Positions 1 to 6,067 of a DNA stretch of 6,342 bases are shown here, one piece after another (the first letter of the stretch is position 1; the number at the start of each line of letters is the position of its first letter). The notes under the pieces are model-generated. The model did not search any database. It had not been told where the DNA came from and saw only the letters and a list, made by a program, of their open reading frames with translations. A program made the translations under genes and the position numbers. Origin of the DNA: Bacteroidota bacterium (GTDB lineage: Bacteria > Bacteroidota > Bacteroidia > Flavobacteriales > Flavobacteriaceae); assembly GCA_023437485.1 (NCBI GenBank), contig JAEZGB010000124.1, positions 1 through 6,342 on the forward strand. Direction: 5' to 3'.

Positions 1-1757
1 TTATAAGTGGGATCGGCAGTGGAAACATAATACAGGTTGCCCGCATCGAAATTTGCATTGAAAAACGCCTGCGGATTATCGGTATCGATTGCGGTATCGG
101 TCAGGTTTACGCCCCCGTTGACGCGCACCGTCCGGTTGAAAAAATCAAACATTGCCATGTCGCCATTGTACCCAAAACGGACCGCATTCTTGGGCCTGCT
201 CTCGATCTCGCCGCCAAATTTGATCTCGTATTCCAGTTTTCCGTTTACATTGAAATTGTCCAGTTCCGAATAAAACCTGAACGGGTCGGCGCCGTTAAAG
301 GTCACGTAATTCGCATCGGCACCCTCGCCCTCGGTGATCAAGACCTTTCTATCGGGCATGTTGTTCTTGCCGACGGTCGCCGCCACACCGTACTCAAGCG
401 TATGCAGCTTCTCTTTGAAATAAAGGGTTCCGAGGTGCTGCAAGCCCGCCGAAGTATTCTCCACATATTTCATGTCGCGCAAAAAGAACGGCTTGTCAAT
501 CGTGATAAAATCGGTGTTTTCGCCGCGAATCTCGTCAATCGTATTCTCCGAATTCTGGATGTAGATCAAATTGACCAGGAAATTATACTTGTCTGCCTTG
601 CGCAAATTGATGCCCGCGAGTGCCGACTTCTGCGTTTGGTATTGAAACAGGTCGCGGTCAAAATCCTTGACGGCCGTACCCGCGCTGTTGAGGTTGCGCC
701 GCTGCCCGGTTTGCGTCAGGAAATTGTTGCTAAAATTAAAATTGACCAGGTAACCGATTTTCCTCTCATTCTCAAGGCTGAAGGCATCCGAATTGGTGAT
801 GCTGATTCCCGTATTGAGTGGCGCCTTGGTTCGGTCGGGCGTCCAGCTCGCGTTGAAGAGGTCTTTGGATTGCGATGGCGTGGCCTGGTAACCCGATGCG
901 CGCCCCGGTCCAAAAACCGAGGGAAGCTCCCGGTTGCCCAGCGTATAGCCGAAGAAATCGCCGCCGCCCTCGTCAGAGGTCTTGAAGTCCCTGAGTTTGG
1001 TATTGGTGTTCATTCCCGCCGAAACGCTGATCTTGGTGAAGGGTTTGGTGCCAATGTCCTTGGTCACGATGTTGATCGAAGCGCCGGCAAAATCCTGGTA
1101 AAGCGAAGTGTTGAAGGTCTTGAATACATCGATGTTGCGCACGACATCGGTGGGGATGAAGCTCAGCGGAATCGTCTTGAGGTTGGGGTCCGACGGAATG
1201 AAGTTGAGCCCGTTGATCTGCAGATAGTTGTACCGGTCGTCCAGCCCGCGCACAAAGATCCCCCTGTCGGCCACCTTTGAGACACCCGAAATCTTGGTCA
1301 CGCCGCCCTCGACCGTGGTCACACCCTTCCGGGACATTTCCTGCGCCCCGATGCTCTGCTTGATCTCGACGGCATTTTTTTGTTCCAAGAGCAGGGCGGT
1401 TTCACGTTCACGGTTCACCTGCGCTTGCACCACCACGTCCTGCAACGTGTATCCGCCAGAACCCAAGGCCTGGTTCGCAGTGGTATTCTCTCCGGCGAGT
1501 ATGGTGATGTTCCGTTCGGCATTATCATATCCGACGAAGCTAAACTGAAGAGTATATTTTCCGGGCTCCAGCGGGATGGAAAACTGGCCTGATTCAGTGG
1601 TGGCAACGCTTACGGAAGTTCCCTTGACCACGACATTGGCAAACGGAAGCGGCTCGTTATTGAAATCTTTATCGGTCACCGTACCGGAAACCGAGCCCTT
1701 TTGCGAAAAGGCCAAAATCGAAAAAAGGAGCGACAGGATTGTTAAGCGGATTTTCAT
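1..1757 (-). CDS. TonB-dependent outer-membrane receptor, 5' part (C-terminus beyond left edge)
   Basis: An open frame runs from ATG at 1757 down to base 1 without a stop, giving 585 codons of an unfinished protein. Residues 1-19 (MKIRLTILSLLFSILAFSQ) form a signal peptide ending in the AFSQ typical of flavobacterial exported proteins. Residues about 22-105 are a carboxypeptidase-regulatory-like beta sandwich (GTVTDKDFNNEPLPFANVVVKG, with FVGYD at 74-78). A TonB-box-like DVVVQA lies at 107-112. The plug domain covers about 125-235 (RGIFVRGLDDRYN at 165-177, INGLNF at 181-186, DFAGASINIVTKD at 222-234). The rest is aromatic- and Asn-rich beta-barrel strands. The family takes up a bound ligand across the outer membrane using TonB-ExbBD energy; the ligand cannot be read from the sequence. 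Full members are usually 700-1000 residues, so the barrel is incomplete here. An ATG at 1764 is out of frame. The gene diverges from the response regulator across 162 bases. Family assignment is firm; substrate is unknown. Confidence 0.
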   Translation of the reverse strand, partial: MKIRLTILSLLFSILAFSQKGSVSGTVTDKDFNNEPLPFANVVVKGTSVSVATTESGQFSIPLEPGKYTLQFSFVGYDNAERNITILAGENTTANQALGSGGYTLQDVVVQAQVNRERETALLLEQKNAVEIKQSIGAQEMSRKGVTTVEGGVTKISGVSKVADRGIFVRGLDDRYNYLQINGLNFIPSDPNLKTIPLSFIPTDVVRNIDVFKTFNTSLYQDFAGASINIVTKDIGTKPFTKISVSAGMNTNTKLRDFKTSDEGGGDFFGYTLGNRELPSVFGPGRASGYQATPSQSKDLFNASWTPDRTKAPLNTGISITNSDAFSLENERKIGYLVNFNFSNNFLTQTGQRRNLNSAGTAVKDFDRDLFQYQTQKSALAGINLRKADKYNFLVNLIYIQNSENTIDEIRGENTDFITIDKPFFLRDMKYVENTSAGLQHLGTLYFKEKLHTLEYGVAATVGKNNMPDRKVLITEGEGADANYVTFNGADPFRFYSELDNFNVNGKLEYEIKFGGEIESRPKNAVRFGYNGDMAMFDFFNRTVRVNGGVNLTDTAIDTDNPQAFFNANFDAGNLYYVSTADPTY

Positions 1758-1847
1758 CGTCCATTAAATTTCTGCAAAGAAAGACCCGCTTTGTAAAGGA
1801 GGGGTTAGCACGGGATTACGAATTGGTACAATAATCTTTACGCGAAT

Positions 1848-1872
1848 GTTAACATATTAAATTACGGTTAAC
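1848..1872. repeat. Pair of GTTAAC palindromes, possible operator half-sites
   Basis: Two identical self-complementary hexamers GTTAAC lie at 1848-1853 and 1867-1872, 19 bases start to start, inside the divergent control region and just upstream of the candidate promoter. Similarly placed pairs can be regulator sites, and an OmpR/PhoB-type regulator is encoded next door, but those proteins usually bind direct repeats spaced near 11 bases. Binding is therefore speculative. Confidence 0.
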
Positions 1873-1879
1873 CGGCGGG

Positions 1880-1907
1880 TTGCGGCGGTTTTTTATATTT
1901 ACATTTA
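1880..1907 (+). promoter_or_regulatory. Candidate Bacteroidota-type promoter for the two-component operon
   Basis: TTG at 1880-1882 is followed after 17 bases by TACATTTA at 1900-1907, which matches the Bacteroidota -7 consensus TAnnTTTG at all but the last base. Transcription would begin near 1913-1915, leaving only a very short leader before ATG 1920 or 1926. The 17-base spacer is at the short end of the usual range. This is a weak call made by eye. Confidence 0.
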
Positions 1908-1919
1908 CATCGCAAAACA

Positions 1920-2615
1920 ATGTTGATGAAGAAGAAAGACATCAGGATCCTGCTTGTCGATGATGAACCGGACATCCTGGAAATCGTGGGTTACAACCTT
2001 TCGCAGGAAGGGTACCAGATCCTGACCGCGAACAATGGGAAGGAGGCCGTCGCGAAGGCAAAAAAGGAACTTCCGCACCTGATCATCATGGACGTCATGA
2101 TGCCCGAAATGGACGGCATGGAGGCCTGCGAGCAAATTCGCAAGATCCCCGAACTTTCAAACACCGTCATCACCTTCCTCACCGCGCGGAGTGAAGACTA
2201 CTCTCAGGTTGCCGGTTTTGACGCCGGTGCCGACGACTACATCACCAAACCCATCAAGCCCAAGATCCTGGTAAGCAAGGTCAAGGCGCTTTTGCGCAGG
2301 TTCCGCGACGATGATCAAACGCCCCCCGTGGGAACACTGCAGGTTGGCGGAATCGAGATAAATCGCGAAGCATATAAAATTGTCAAGGACGGTCAGGAAA
2401 TCGTCCTCCCCCGAAAAGAATTCGAACTTTTGTACCTTCTGGCTTCAAAGCCCGGAAAGGTCTTTAAGCGCGAGGAAATCCTTGATAAGGTTTGGGGAAA
2501 TGAAGTTATCGTCGGAGGCCGGACCATTGATGTCCACATTCGCAAACTTCGCGAAAAAATAGGTGAAGAGCTCTTTAGGACCATAAAAGGCGTTGGGTAT
2601 AAAATAGAGGCCTGA
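1920..2615 (+). CDS. OmpR/PhoB-family response regulator transcription factor
   Basis: This 231-residue protein has the normal length and two-domain build of the OmpR/PhoB family. The receiver domain (about 8-128) shows the acidic pair D14-D15 in LLVDDEPD, the phospho-acceptor D58 in IIMDVMMPEMDG, T88 in FLTAR, and K110 in the DDYITKP motif. A linker (about 129-140) leads to a winged-helix DNA-binding domain (about 140-231) with LPRKEFELLYLL, the recognition-helix region RTIDVHIRKLREKIG, and the wing RTIKGVGYKIEA. When phosphorylated it should bind promoter DNA. ATG 1920 (MLMKKKD) and ATG 1926 (MKKKD) are both possible, and neither has a Shine-Dalgarno sequence; 1926 seems the more typical N-terminus. 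Its stop TGA overlaps the kinase ATG by one base (TGATG at 2613-2617), so the two are co-transcribed and probably translationally coupled. The sequence resembles the PhoB/PhoP/YycF branch, but the controlled stimulus cannot be read from it. Confidence 0.
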   Translation: MLMKKKDIRILLVDDEPDILEIVGYNLSQEGYQILTANNGKEAVAKAKKELPHLIIMDVMMPEMDGMEACEQIRKIPELSNTVITFLTARSEDYSQVAGFDAGADDYITKPIKPKILVSKVKALLRRFRDDDQTPPVGTLQVGGIEINREAYKIVKDGQEIVLPRKEFELLYLLASKPGKVFKREEILDKVWGNEVIVGGRTIDVHIRKLREKIGEELFRTIKGVGYKIEA

Positions 2616-3658
2616 TGGCGGTAAATTTTGAGAGAACGTACCGGTTCGCGCTGATGTCAACCTTGTACATCACCTTGTTTTCCACGGGTGTTGCCGCGAT
2701 TCTGCTGTACTTCTTTGCACATTTTTCAGTCGCTTTCCTGATATTTTTTGCCATTACCGTGGCCGGCTTCAGCTTTATGGTAATCCAGTACCGTGTTGAG
2801 AAGTACATTTACCGAAAAGTCAAGCAAATTTATGACGATGTTTCGCTGTTGGAAGGTTCTACTTTGCGCAGCCCATCGATCACCACCGATATGGCCACGC
2901 TCACCCGCGAGGTCAAAAAATTCGCCACCGACAAAAAGCTGGAAATTGAAATGCTTAAGGTGCGCGAAGAATACCGGCGCGAATTTCTGGGCAATGTATC
3001 GCATGAACTCAAGACGCCGCTGTTCACCATCCAGGGTTATCTTTCCACTTTGATTGAAGGGGGCATGAAAGACAAGACCATCCGCAAAAAGTACCTGGAA
3101 CGCGCCGAGAAAGGAGTGGAAAGGCTGATATACATTGTACAGGATCTGGATATGATTGCCAAACTGGAAAGCGGTGACCTTCATCTTGAATTTTCCCGGT
3201 TTAATATTGTAGAGGTGATTCAAAATGTTTTTGACCTGTTGGAGATGACGGCTTCGGAAAAAGACATCATACTGATGTTTGACCGCAAGTACACCAAACC
3301 CGTCTGGGTGAATGGCGACCCTGAGAAGATTCGTCAGGTGCTGATCAATTTAATAATGAACTCCATTAAATACGGCCGTGAAAAAGGCACCACCGAAGTT
3401 TCCATTGAAGATCTGATTCACAATAAAATTATAGTTCGGATCAACGACAATGGCGTCGGAATTGAAAAACAGCATATCTCAAGGCTGTTTGAGCGATTTT
3501 TCAGGGTGCACAACACGGGCGCCCGGAGTGAAGGCGGATCGGGGCTGGGGCTGTCGATTGTAAAGCACATTATAGAGGCCCATCGTGAAAAACTTTATGT
3601 TGAAAGTTCGCCCGGGTCAGGTTCTGAATTCTCCTTTACGCTGGAAAAGTCCAAATAA
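2615..3658 (+). CDS. Membrane sensor histidine kinase, partner of the upstream response regulator
   Basis: This 347-residue kinase is anchored by two adjacent N-terminal membrane helices (about 12-34 and 38-56), separated by only a few residues, so there is almost no periplasmic sensor. A basic juxtamembrane stretch (about 57-75, YRVEKYIYRKVKQ) and a charged helical linker lead to the dimerisation/phosphotransfer domain with H-box FLGNVSHELKTPL and phospho-acceptor H130. The HATPase domain holds the N-box (QVLINLIMNSIKYG, 241-254, N249), the G1 box DNGVGI (278-283), the F-box LFERFFRV (291-298) and the G2 box GGSGLGL (307-313), all intact. No PAS or clear HAMP domain is seen. It should autophosphorylate on H130 and pass phosphate to D58 of the neighbouring regulator. 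It resembles PhoR/WalK-type kinases of Bacteroidota, but the signal is unknown. Its 3' end overlaps the convergent glycosyltransferase gene by 42 bases. Confidence 0.
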   Translation: MAVNFERTYRFALMSTLYITLFSTGVAAILLYFFAHFSVAFLIFFAITVAGFSFMVIQYRVEKYIYRKVKQIYDDVSLLEGSTLRSPSITTDMATLTREVKKFATDKKLEIEMLKVREEYRREFLGNVSHELKTPLFTIQGYLSTLIEGGMKDKTIRKKYLERAEKGVERLIYIVQDLDMIAKLESGDLHLEFSRFNIVEVIQNVFDLLEMTASEKDIILMFDRKYTKPVWVNGDPEKIRQVLINLIMNSIKYGREKGTTEVSIEDLIHNKIIVRINDNGVGIEKQHISRLFERFFRVHNTGARSEGGSGLGLSIVKHIIEAHREKLYVESSPGSGSEFSFTLEKSK

Positions 3659-4702
3659 TTTGGCCCACTCAATTCGGGTCCGTGCCCGCGGCAATCCTGA
3701 ATAAAGGTCAATTTGCTGAAGCATCCTCATCCTGAATTTTTCCTGTTTTGCCGATGGAAGCAAACCTTCGCGTTTGAGTTTTCGCGCCAGGTATTCCTGT
3801 TCATATTGCCCGGGAGTCGGGATCAGAAAAGCTTTTTTCCCCATCTTCGCGAGATCCATCAGCGTTGTGTAACCCGGACGGCATAGAATAGCACGGCTTT
3901 GGGCAATGGCCTGTTGAAGTTGCGCCGAGGTCATGAAGTTGTAAAAATCAACTTTACCTAGAACTTCAAGTTGCTGTTTTTCCTGGACCACGCCCCGGAC
4001 AAAGAGTACCGAACCATTGTACTTGGCCAAGTCCGCCCGAAGTTTTTGCTCAAGCAAGGAACGTTGCGGCTCAGGCCCCGAAAGCAGCACCATGAGGTCG
4101 TATTTTTGTTCGGCATCAACATATTCAAACCGGCTCAGCGGACCGATGTATTTCACATTTTCCAGCGGCCGGTCCATGTGGCCCAGCTTTCCGCTCAAAT
4201 TCGGGACACCTTCTACATCAGGGACCCAACATTGCGCGAACCTGGAAATGATTCGACGGTGCAGGCCCCCGGTGAGCCAGGTGGTATTGCCGGTGAGCAC
4301 GTTGAGCTGGTGCGTAATGAAAACCGATGGTACTTTCTTGCAATACACGCCCGGACGGTTATCTGAAATAATTCCTGCAAAGTTGTATTCGCGGTTTAAT
4401 TTCTTGACGATCTTTTTTTCGGTGAGTATGGCATCGATCATGCGCGGAAGCAACCGCAGCATTTTCCATTTAAAGCCTTTGCCTTTTTTGGGATAAGTAA
4501 TCCCATACGATGGGAGTTCAAGCGCAGGCACATGCGGAAACTCGAGTTGGAGCAATTTGAGCGATTCGCCGTCGGAAGCAATGATGGGCGTAAATCCCTG
4601 TTTTTCAAGAGCCCTGATGATGGGGATGCACCGGGTGGCATGCCCAAGGCCCCAATTAAGGGGCGCGATCAGTATGTTTCCTTTGGCGGCAGGGCTAAGC
4701 AT
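3617..4702 (-). CDS. MurG/GT28-like glycosyltransferase family protein
   Basis: This 361-residue protein has the two-domain GT-B build of MurG-like transferases. The N-terminal domain opens with a beta strand and glycine-rich loop (NILIAPLNWGLGHATRC, 9-25, with G20-H21), as in the acceptor-side loop of MurG relatives. It continues with DGES (44-47) and ISDNR (112-116). The C-terminal half has a nucleotide-sugar-site pattern (LLSGPEPQR at 206-214, RAILCRPGYTTLMDLAKMGKKAFLIPTPGQYEQEYLA at 270-306). It probably moves a sugar from a nucleotide donor onto a lipid or glycan at the inner face of the membrane; donor and acceptor are unknown. It is not the cell-division MurG, as no division-wall genes flank it. 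The ATG at 4702 was chosen because the glycine-rich loop then sits near the N-terminus, as in the family. An upstream extension to 4846 would add 48 unrelated residues and run into trmB. Its last 42 bases overlap the kinase gene. Confidence 0.
   Translation of the reverse strand: MLSPAAKGNILIAPLNWGLGHATRCIPIIRALEKQGFTPIIASDGESLKLLQLEFPHVPALELPSYGITYPKKGKGFKWKMLRLLPRMIDAILTEKKIVKKLNREYNFAGIISDNRPGVYCKKVPSVFITHQLNVLTGNTTWLTGGLHRRIISRFAQCWVPDVEGVPNLSGKLGHMDRPLENVKYIGPLSRFEYVDAEQKYDLMVLLSGPEPQRSLLEQKLRADLAKYNGSVLFVRGVVQEKQQLEVLGKVDFYNFMTSAQLQQAIAQSRAILCRPGYTTLMDLAKMGKKAFLIPTPGQYEQEYLARKLKREGLLPSAKQEKFRMRMLQQIDLYSGLPRARTRIEWAKLFGLFQRKGEFRT
3651..3663. repeat. 13-base palindrome across the kinase stop codon
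   Basis: CCAAAT (3651-3656) and ATTTGG (3658-3663) are perfect inverted copies around a single base, and the arm junction contains the kinase TAA (3656-3658). The one-base loop and the lack of a following T-run argue against an intrinsic terminator. It also lies inside the glycosyltransferase coding region, so it may be chance. Confidence 0.
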
Positions 4703-4720
4703 GTTGTAAAGATAAAAAGA

Positions 4721-4749
4721 TTCGGCGAGCGGTATTTTGCCTAATTTTG
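4721..4749 (+). promoter_or_regulatory. Candidate promoter for the trmB-lysE-atl operon
   Basis: TAATTTTG at 4742-4749 is an exact match to the Bacteroidota -7 consensus TAnnTTTG. The -33 element is weak: TTC at 4721-4723, with an 18-base spacer, stands where TTG is expected. Transcription would start near 4756, leaving about 8 bases before the GTG start at 4764. This placement also argues that the TTG at 4737 cannot be the start codon, since it lies upstream of the -7 element. Confidence 0.
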
Positions 4750-4756
4750 CCAAAAT
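4733..4756. repeat. Tandem TAtTTTGCC-like repeat and 13-base palindrome in the divergent promoter
   Basis: TATTTTGCC (4733-4741) is followed directly by TAATTTTGCC (4742-4751), a near-perfect tandem repeat. ATTTTG (4744-4749) and CAAAAT (4751-4756) are perfect inverted copies around one base. The palindrome covers the -7 elements of both candidate promoters, so a protein bound there could affect both genes; the symmetry may instead simply reflect two facing -7 elements. Confidence 0.
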
Positions 4757-4780
4757 ATTAAATGTGGGAAGCAAGAACAA
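4751..4780 (-). promoter_or_regulatory. Candidate divergent promoter for the glycosyltransferase
   Basis: Read on the minus strand, TTG (4780-4778) is followed after exactly 19 bases by ATATTTTG (4758-4751), which keeps the TTTG of the TAnnTTTG consensus but has AT instead of TA at the first two positions. Transcription would start near 4744, giving a leader of about 40 bases before ATG 4702. It overlaps the trmB promoter head-on. This is a weak call made by eye. Confidence 0.
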
Positions 4781-5435
4781 GCTAAAACGATTTAAGGAAA
4801 ACGAAACTTTTGACAATGTTTTGCAGCCTTCGCGCGGCGAACTCATGAACCATGAATTTGCACAGCGCGGCCGGTGGGACGAGCATTTTAAAAATCAAAA
4901 CCCCATAGTGCTGGAACTTGGCTGCGGAAAGGGCGAGTATTCGGTGGGCCTGGCCAAACGGTTTCCCGACAAAAATTTCATCGGGATTGATATAAAGGGC
5001 GCACGGTTTTGGCGCGGTGCAAAGACGGCAATTGAAGAGGGGATTTCCAACGTGGCATTCGTACGCACCCAAATCGAGATCATCGACAAGGTTTTTGCAC
5101 CCGGCGAGGTCGATGAAATCTGGATCACCTTTCCTGACCCGCAAATCAAATACAAGCGCACAAAGCACCGTATGACCAACGCGTCATTCCTGGACCTTTA
5201 CCGCAAGATTTTGAAACCCGGCGGACTGATGCACCTCAAGACCGACAGTGAGTTCATGCACGGCTATACCCTTGGCTTGCTCCACGGGCTGGGATGCGAA
5301 GTGCTTTATGCAAACCACAATATATACCGCAACGAGGGCGCACCGGCTGAAGTAACTGAGATCCAGACTTTTTACGAGCAGCAATATTTGGAATTTAACA
5401 AGCCAATTACGTATATTCGGTTCAAAATCAATTAG
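4764..5435 (+). CDS. trmB: tRNA (guanine-N7-)-methyltransferase TrmB (m7G46)
   Basis: TrmB is a cytoplasmic enzyme that methylates N7 of G46 in the tRNA variable loop using S-adenosylmethionine. From the GTG at 4764 the protein is 223 residues, a normal family length. The N-terminal GSKNKLKRF is characteristic of flavobacterial TrmB, which fixes GTG as the start; the frame is open back to a TTG at 4737, but those nine extra residues overlap the promoter. The SAM-binding motif is ELGCGKGEY (51-59), with GIDIKGAR (74-81) following. The TrmB signature FPDPQIKYKRTKHRM (123-137), LKTD (158-161) and the C-terminal TEIQTFYE (198-205) are intact, so the enzyme should be active. It is the first gene of a run with the LysE-type gene 2 bases after its TAG. 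Confidence 0.
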   Translation: MGSKNKLKRFKENETFDNVLQPSRGELMNHEFAQRGRWDEHFKNQNPIVLELGCGKGEYSVGLAKRFPDKNFIGIDIKGARFWRGAKTAIEEGISNVAFVRTQIEIIDKVFAPGEVDEIWITFPDPQIKYKRTKHRMTNASFLDLYRKILKPGGLMHLKTDSEFMHGYTLGLLHGLGCEVLYANHNIYRNEGAPAEVTEIQTFYEQQYLEFNKPITYIRFKIN

Positions 5436-5437
5436 GC

Positions 5438-6067
5438 ATGGGCTACGCACTGCCTTTGTTTCTGGGGATCGTAACAGCATCGGCGGGAATCACTCCACCC
5501 GGCCTGATCAACATGACGGCAGCCAAGGTTGGCGTCAATGAAGGAAGGTCGCGTGCGCTGATATTTGCCGGTGGCGCTACGGCTATTGTCCTTGCGCAAA
5601 CCTACATCGCCTTGATTTTTGCCCGTTTCATTGACCGTAACCCCGATGTATTGGTGTTATTGCGTGAAATTGGCCTTGCAATTTTTTTGGGGCTCACCAT
5701 ATTCTTTTTTTGGCGAGGCCAGCACGCACCGCCGGTAAAAGAGCTCAAACTACACAGCAAGCGCAGCAGGTTCTTTTTGGGAATGTTGCTTTCGGCATTG
5801 AATTTTTTCCCGATTCCCTTCTATGTTTTCGTCAGCATTACGCTCGCTTCCTATGGGCATTTCAAATTCCGCGATGATATTCCGGCCTTTGTACTGGGTT
5901 CAGGAATTGGCGCCTATCTTGGGTTTTACTGTTACATCGCTTTCTTCAAAAAACTTGAATCGCGTACCCAGTTTATTCTTCGCAACATGAACTACATTAT
6001 TGGTACCATCACGGCTGCGGTTTCAGTACTGACGCTTTACAACATTATTGAATACTATTGGTTTTGA
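5438..6067 (+). CDS. LysE-family membrane exporter
   Basis: This 209-residue, strongly hydrophobic protein has the size and six-helix layout of the LysE/RhtB exporter family. Helices fall at about 4-26, 40-62, 72-92, 112-136, 147-170 and 185-205. The proline/glycine motif TPPGLINMTAAKVG (19-32) in the first helix region matches the family's conserved stretch, and a second proline-rich motif, NFFPIPFY (122-129), lies in the fourth helix. A basic cytoplasmic loop (about 93-111) separates the halves. Family members export amino acids or related small molecules across the inner membrane by ion antiport; the substrate of this one is unknown. It starts 2 bases after the trmB stop without a clear ribosome binding site and overlaps the next gene by 4 bases, so it lies inside a single operon. 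Confidence 0.
   Translation: MGYALPLFLGIVTASAGITPPGLINMTAAKVGVNEGRSRALIFAGGATAIVLAQTYIALIFARFIDRNPDVLVLLREIGLAIFLGLTIFFFWRGQHAPPVKELKLHSKRSRFFLGMLLSALNFFPIPFYVFVSITLASYGHFKFRDDIPAFVLGSGIGAYLGFYCYIAFFKKLESRTQFILRNMNYIIGTITAAVSVLTLYNIIEYYWF

Larger units (their letters stand above)
1758..1919. promoter_or_regulatory. Divergent control region between receptor and two-component operon
   Basis: These 162 bases separate two divergently transcribed starts and contain no credible gene. They are more AT-rich in the middle (about 1825-1865) than the flanking genes. They hold two GTTAAC hexamers (1848-1853 and 1867-1872) and a tandem TTTACA (1898-1909). No strong TAnnTTTG element was found on the minus strand for the receptor; the nearest candidate, TTTCTTTG at 1782-1775, has one mismatch and no TTG at the right distance. 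That this region controls both sides is inferred from layout. Confidence 0.

Noticed and set aside
402..1280. A 292-codon open frame on the plus strand
   Set aside because: It lies wholly antisense to the TonB receptor, which has a signal peptide, plug motifs and a continuous frame. The plus-strand product shows no recognisable domain and its openness follows from the codon use of the true gene.
2726..3223. A 165-codon open frame on the minus strand
   Set aside because: It is antisense to the kinase H-box and membrane region, with no start context or domain.
3651..3663. Palindrome as a bidirectional terminator between the convergent genes
   Set aside because: The loop is a single base, no T-run follows on either strand, and it lies within coding sequence of the glycosyltransferase.
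3971..4496. Two plus-strand open frames of 131 and 159 codons
   Set aside because: Both are antisense to the well-supported glycosyltransferase and have no recognisable domain.
4707..4714. TATCTTTA on the minus strand as a -7 element for the glycosyltransferase
   Set aside because: It lies only four bases before ATG 4702, so transcription would begin at or after the start codon.
4703..4846. N-terminal extension of the glycosyltransferase by 48 residues
   Set aside because: It would overlap the start of trmB and both promoters, and it adds sequence unlike the family. ATG 4702 places the glycine-rich loop at the expected N-terminal position.
4782..5179. Minus-strand open frames of 128 and 94 codons
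   Set aside because: They are antisense to trmB, whose motifs are complete.
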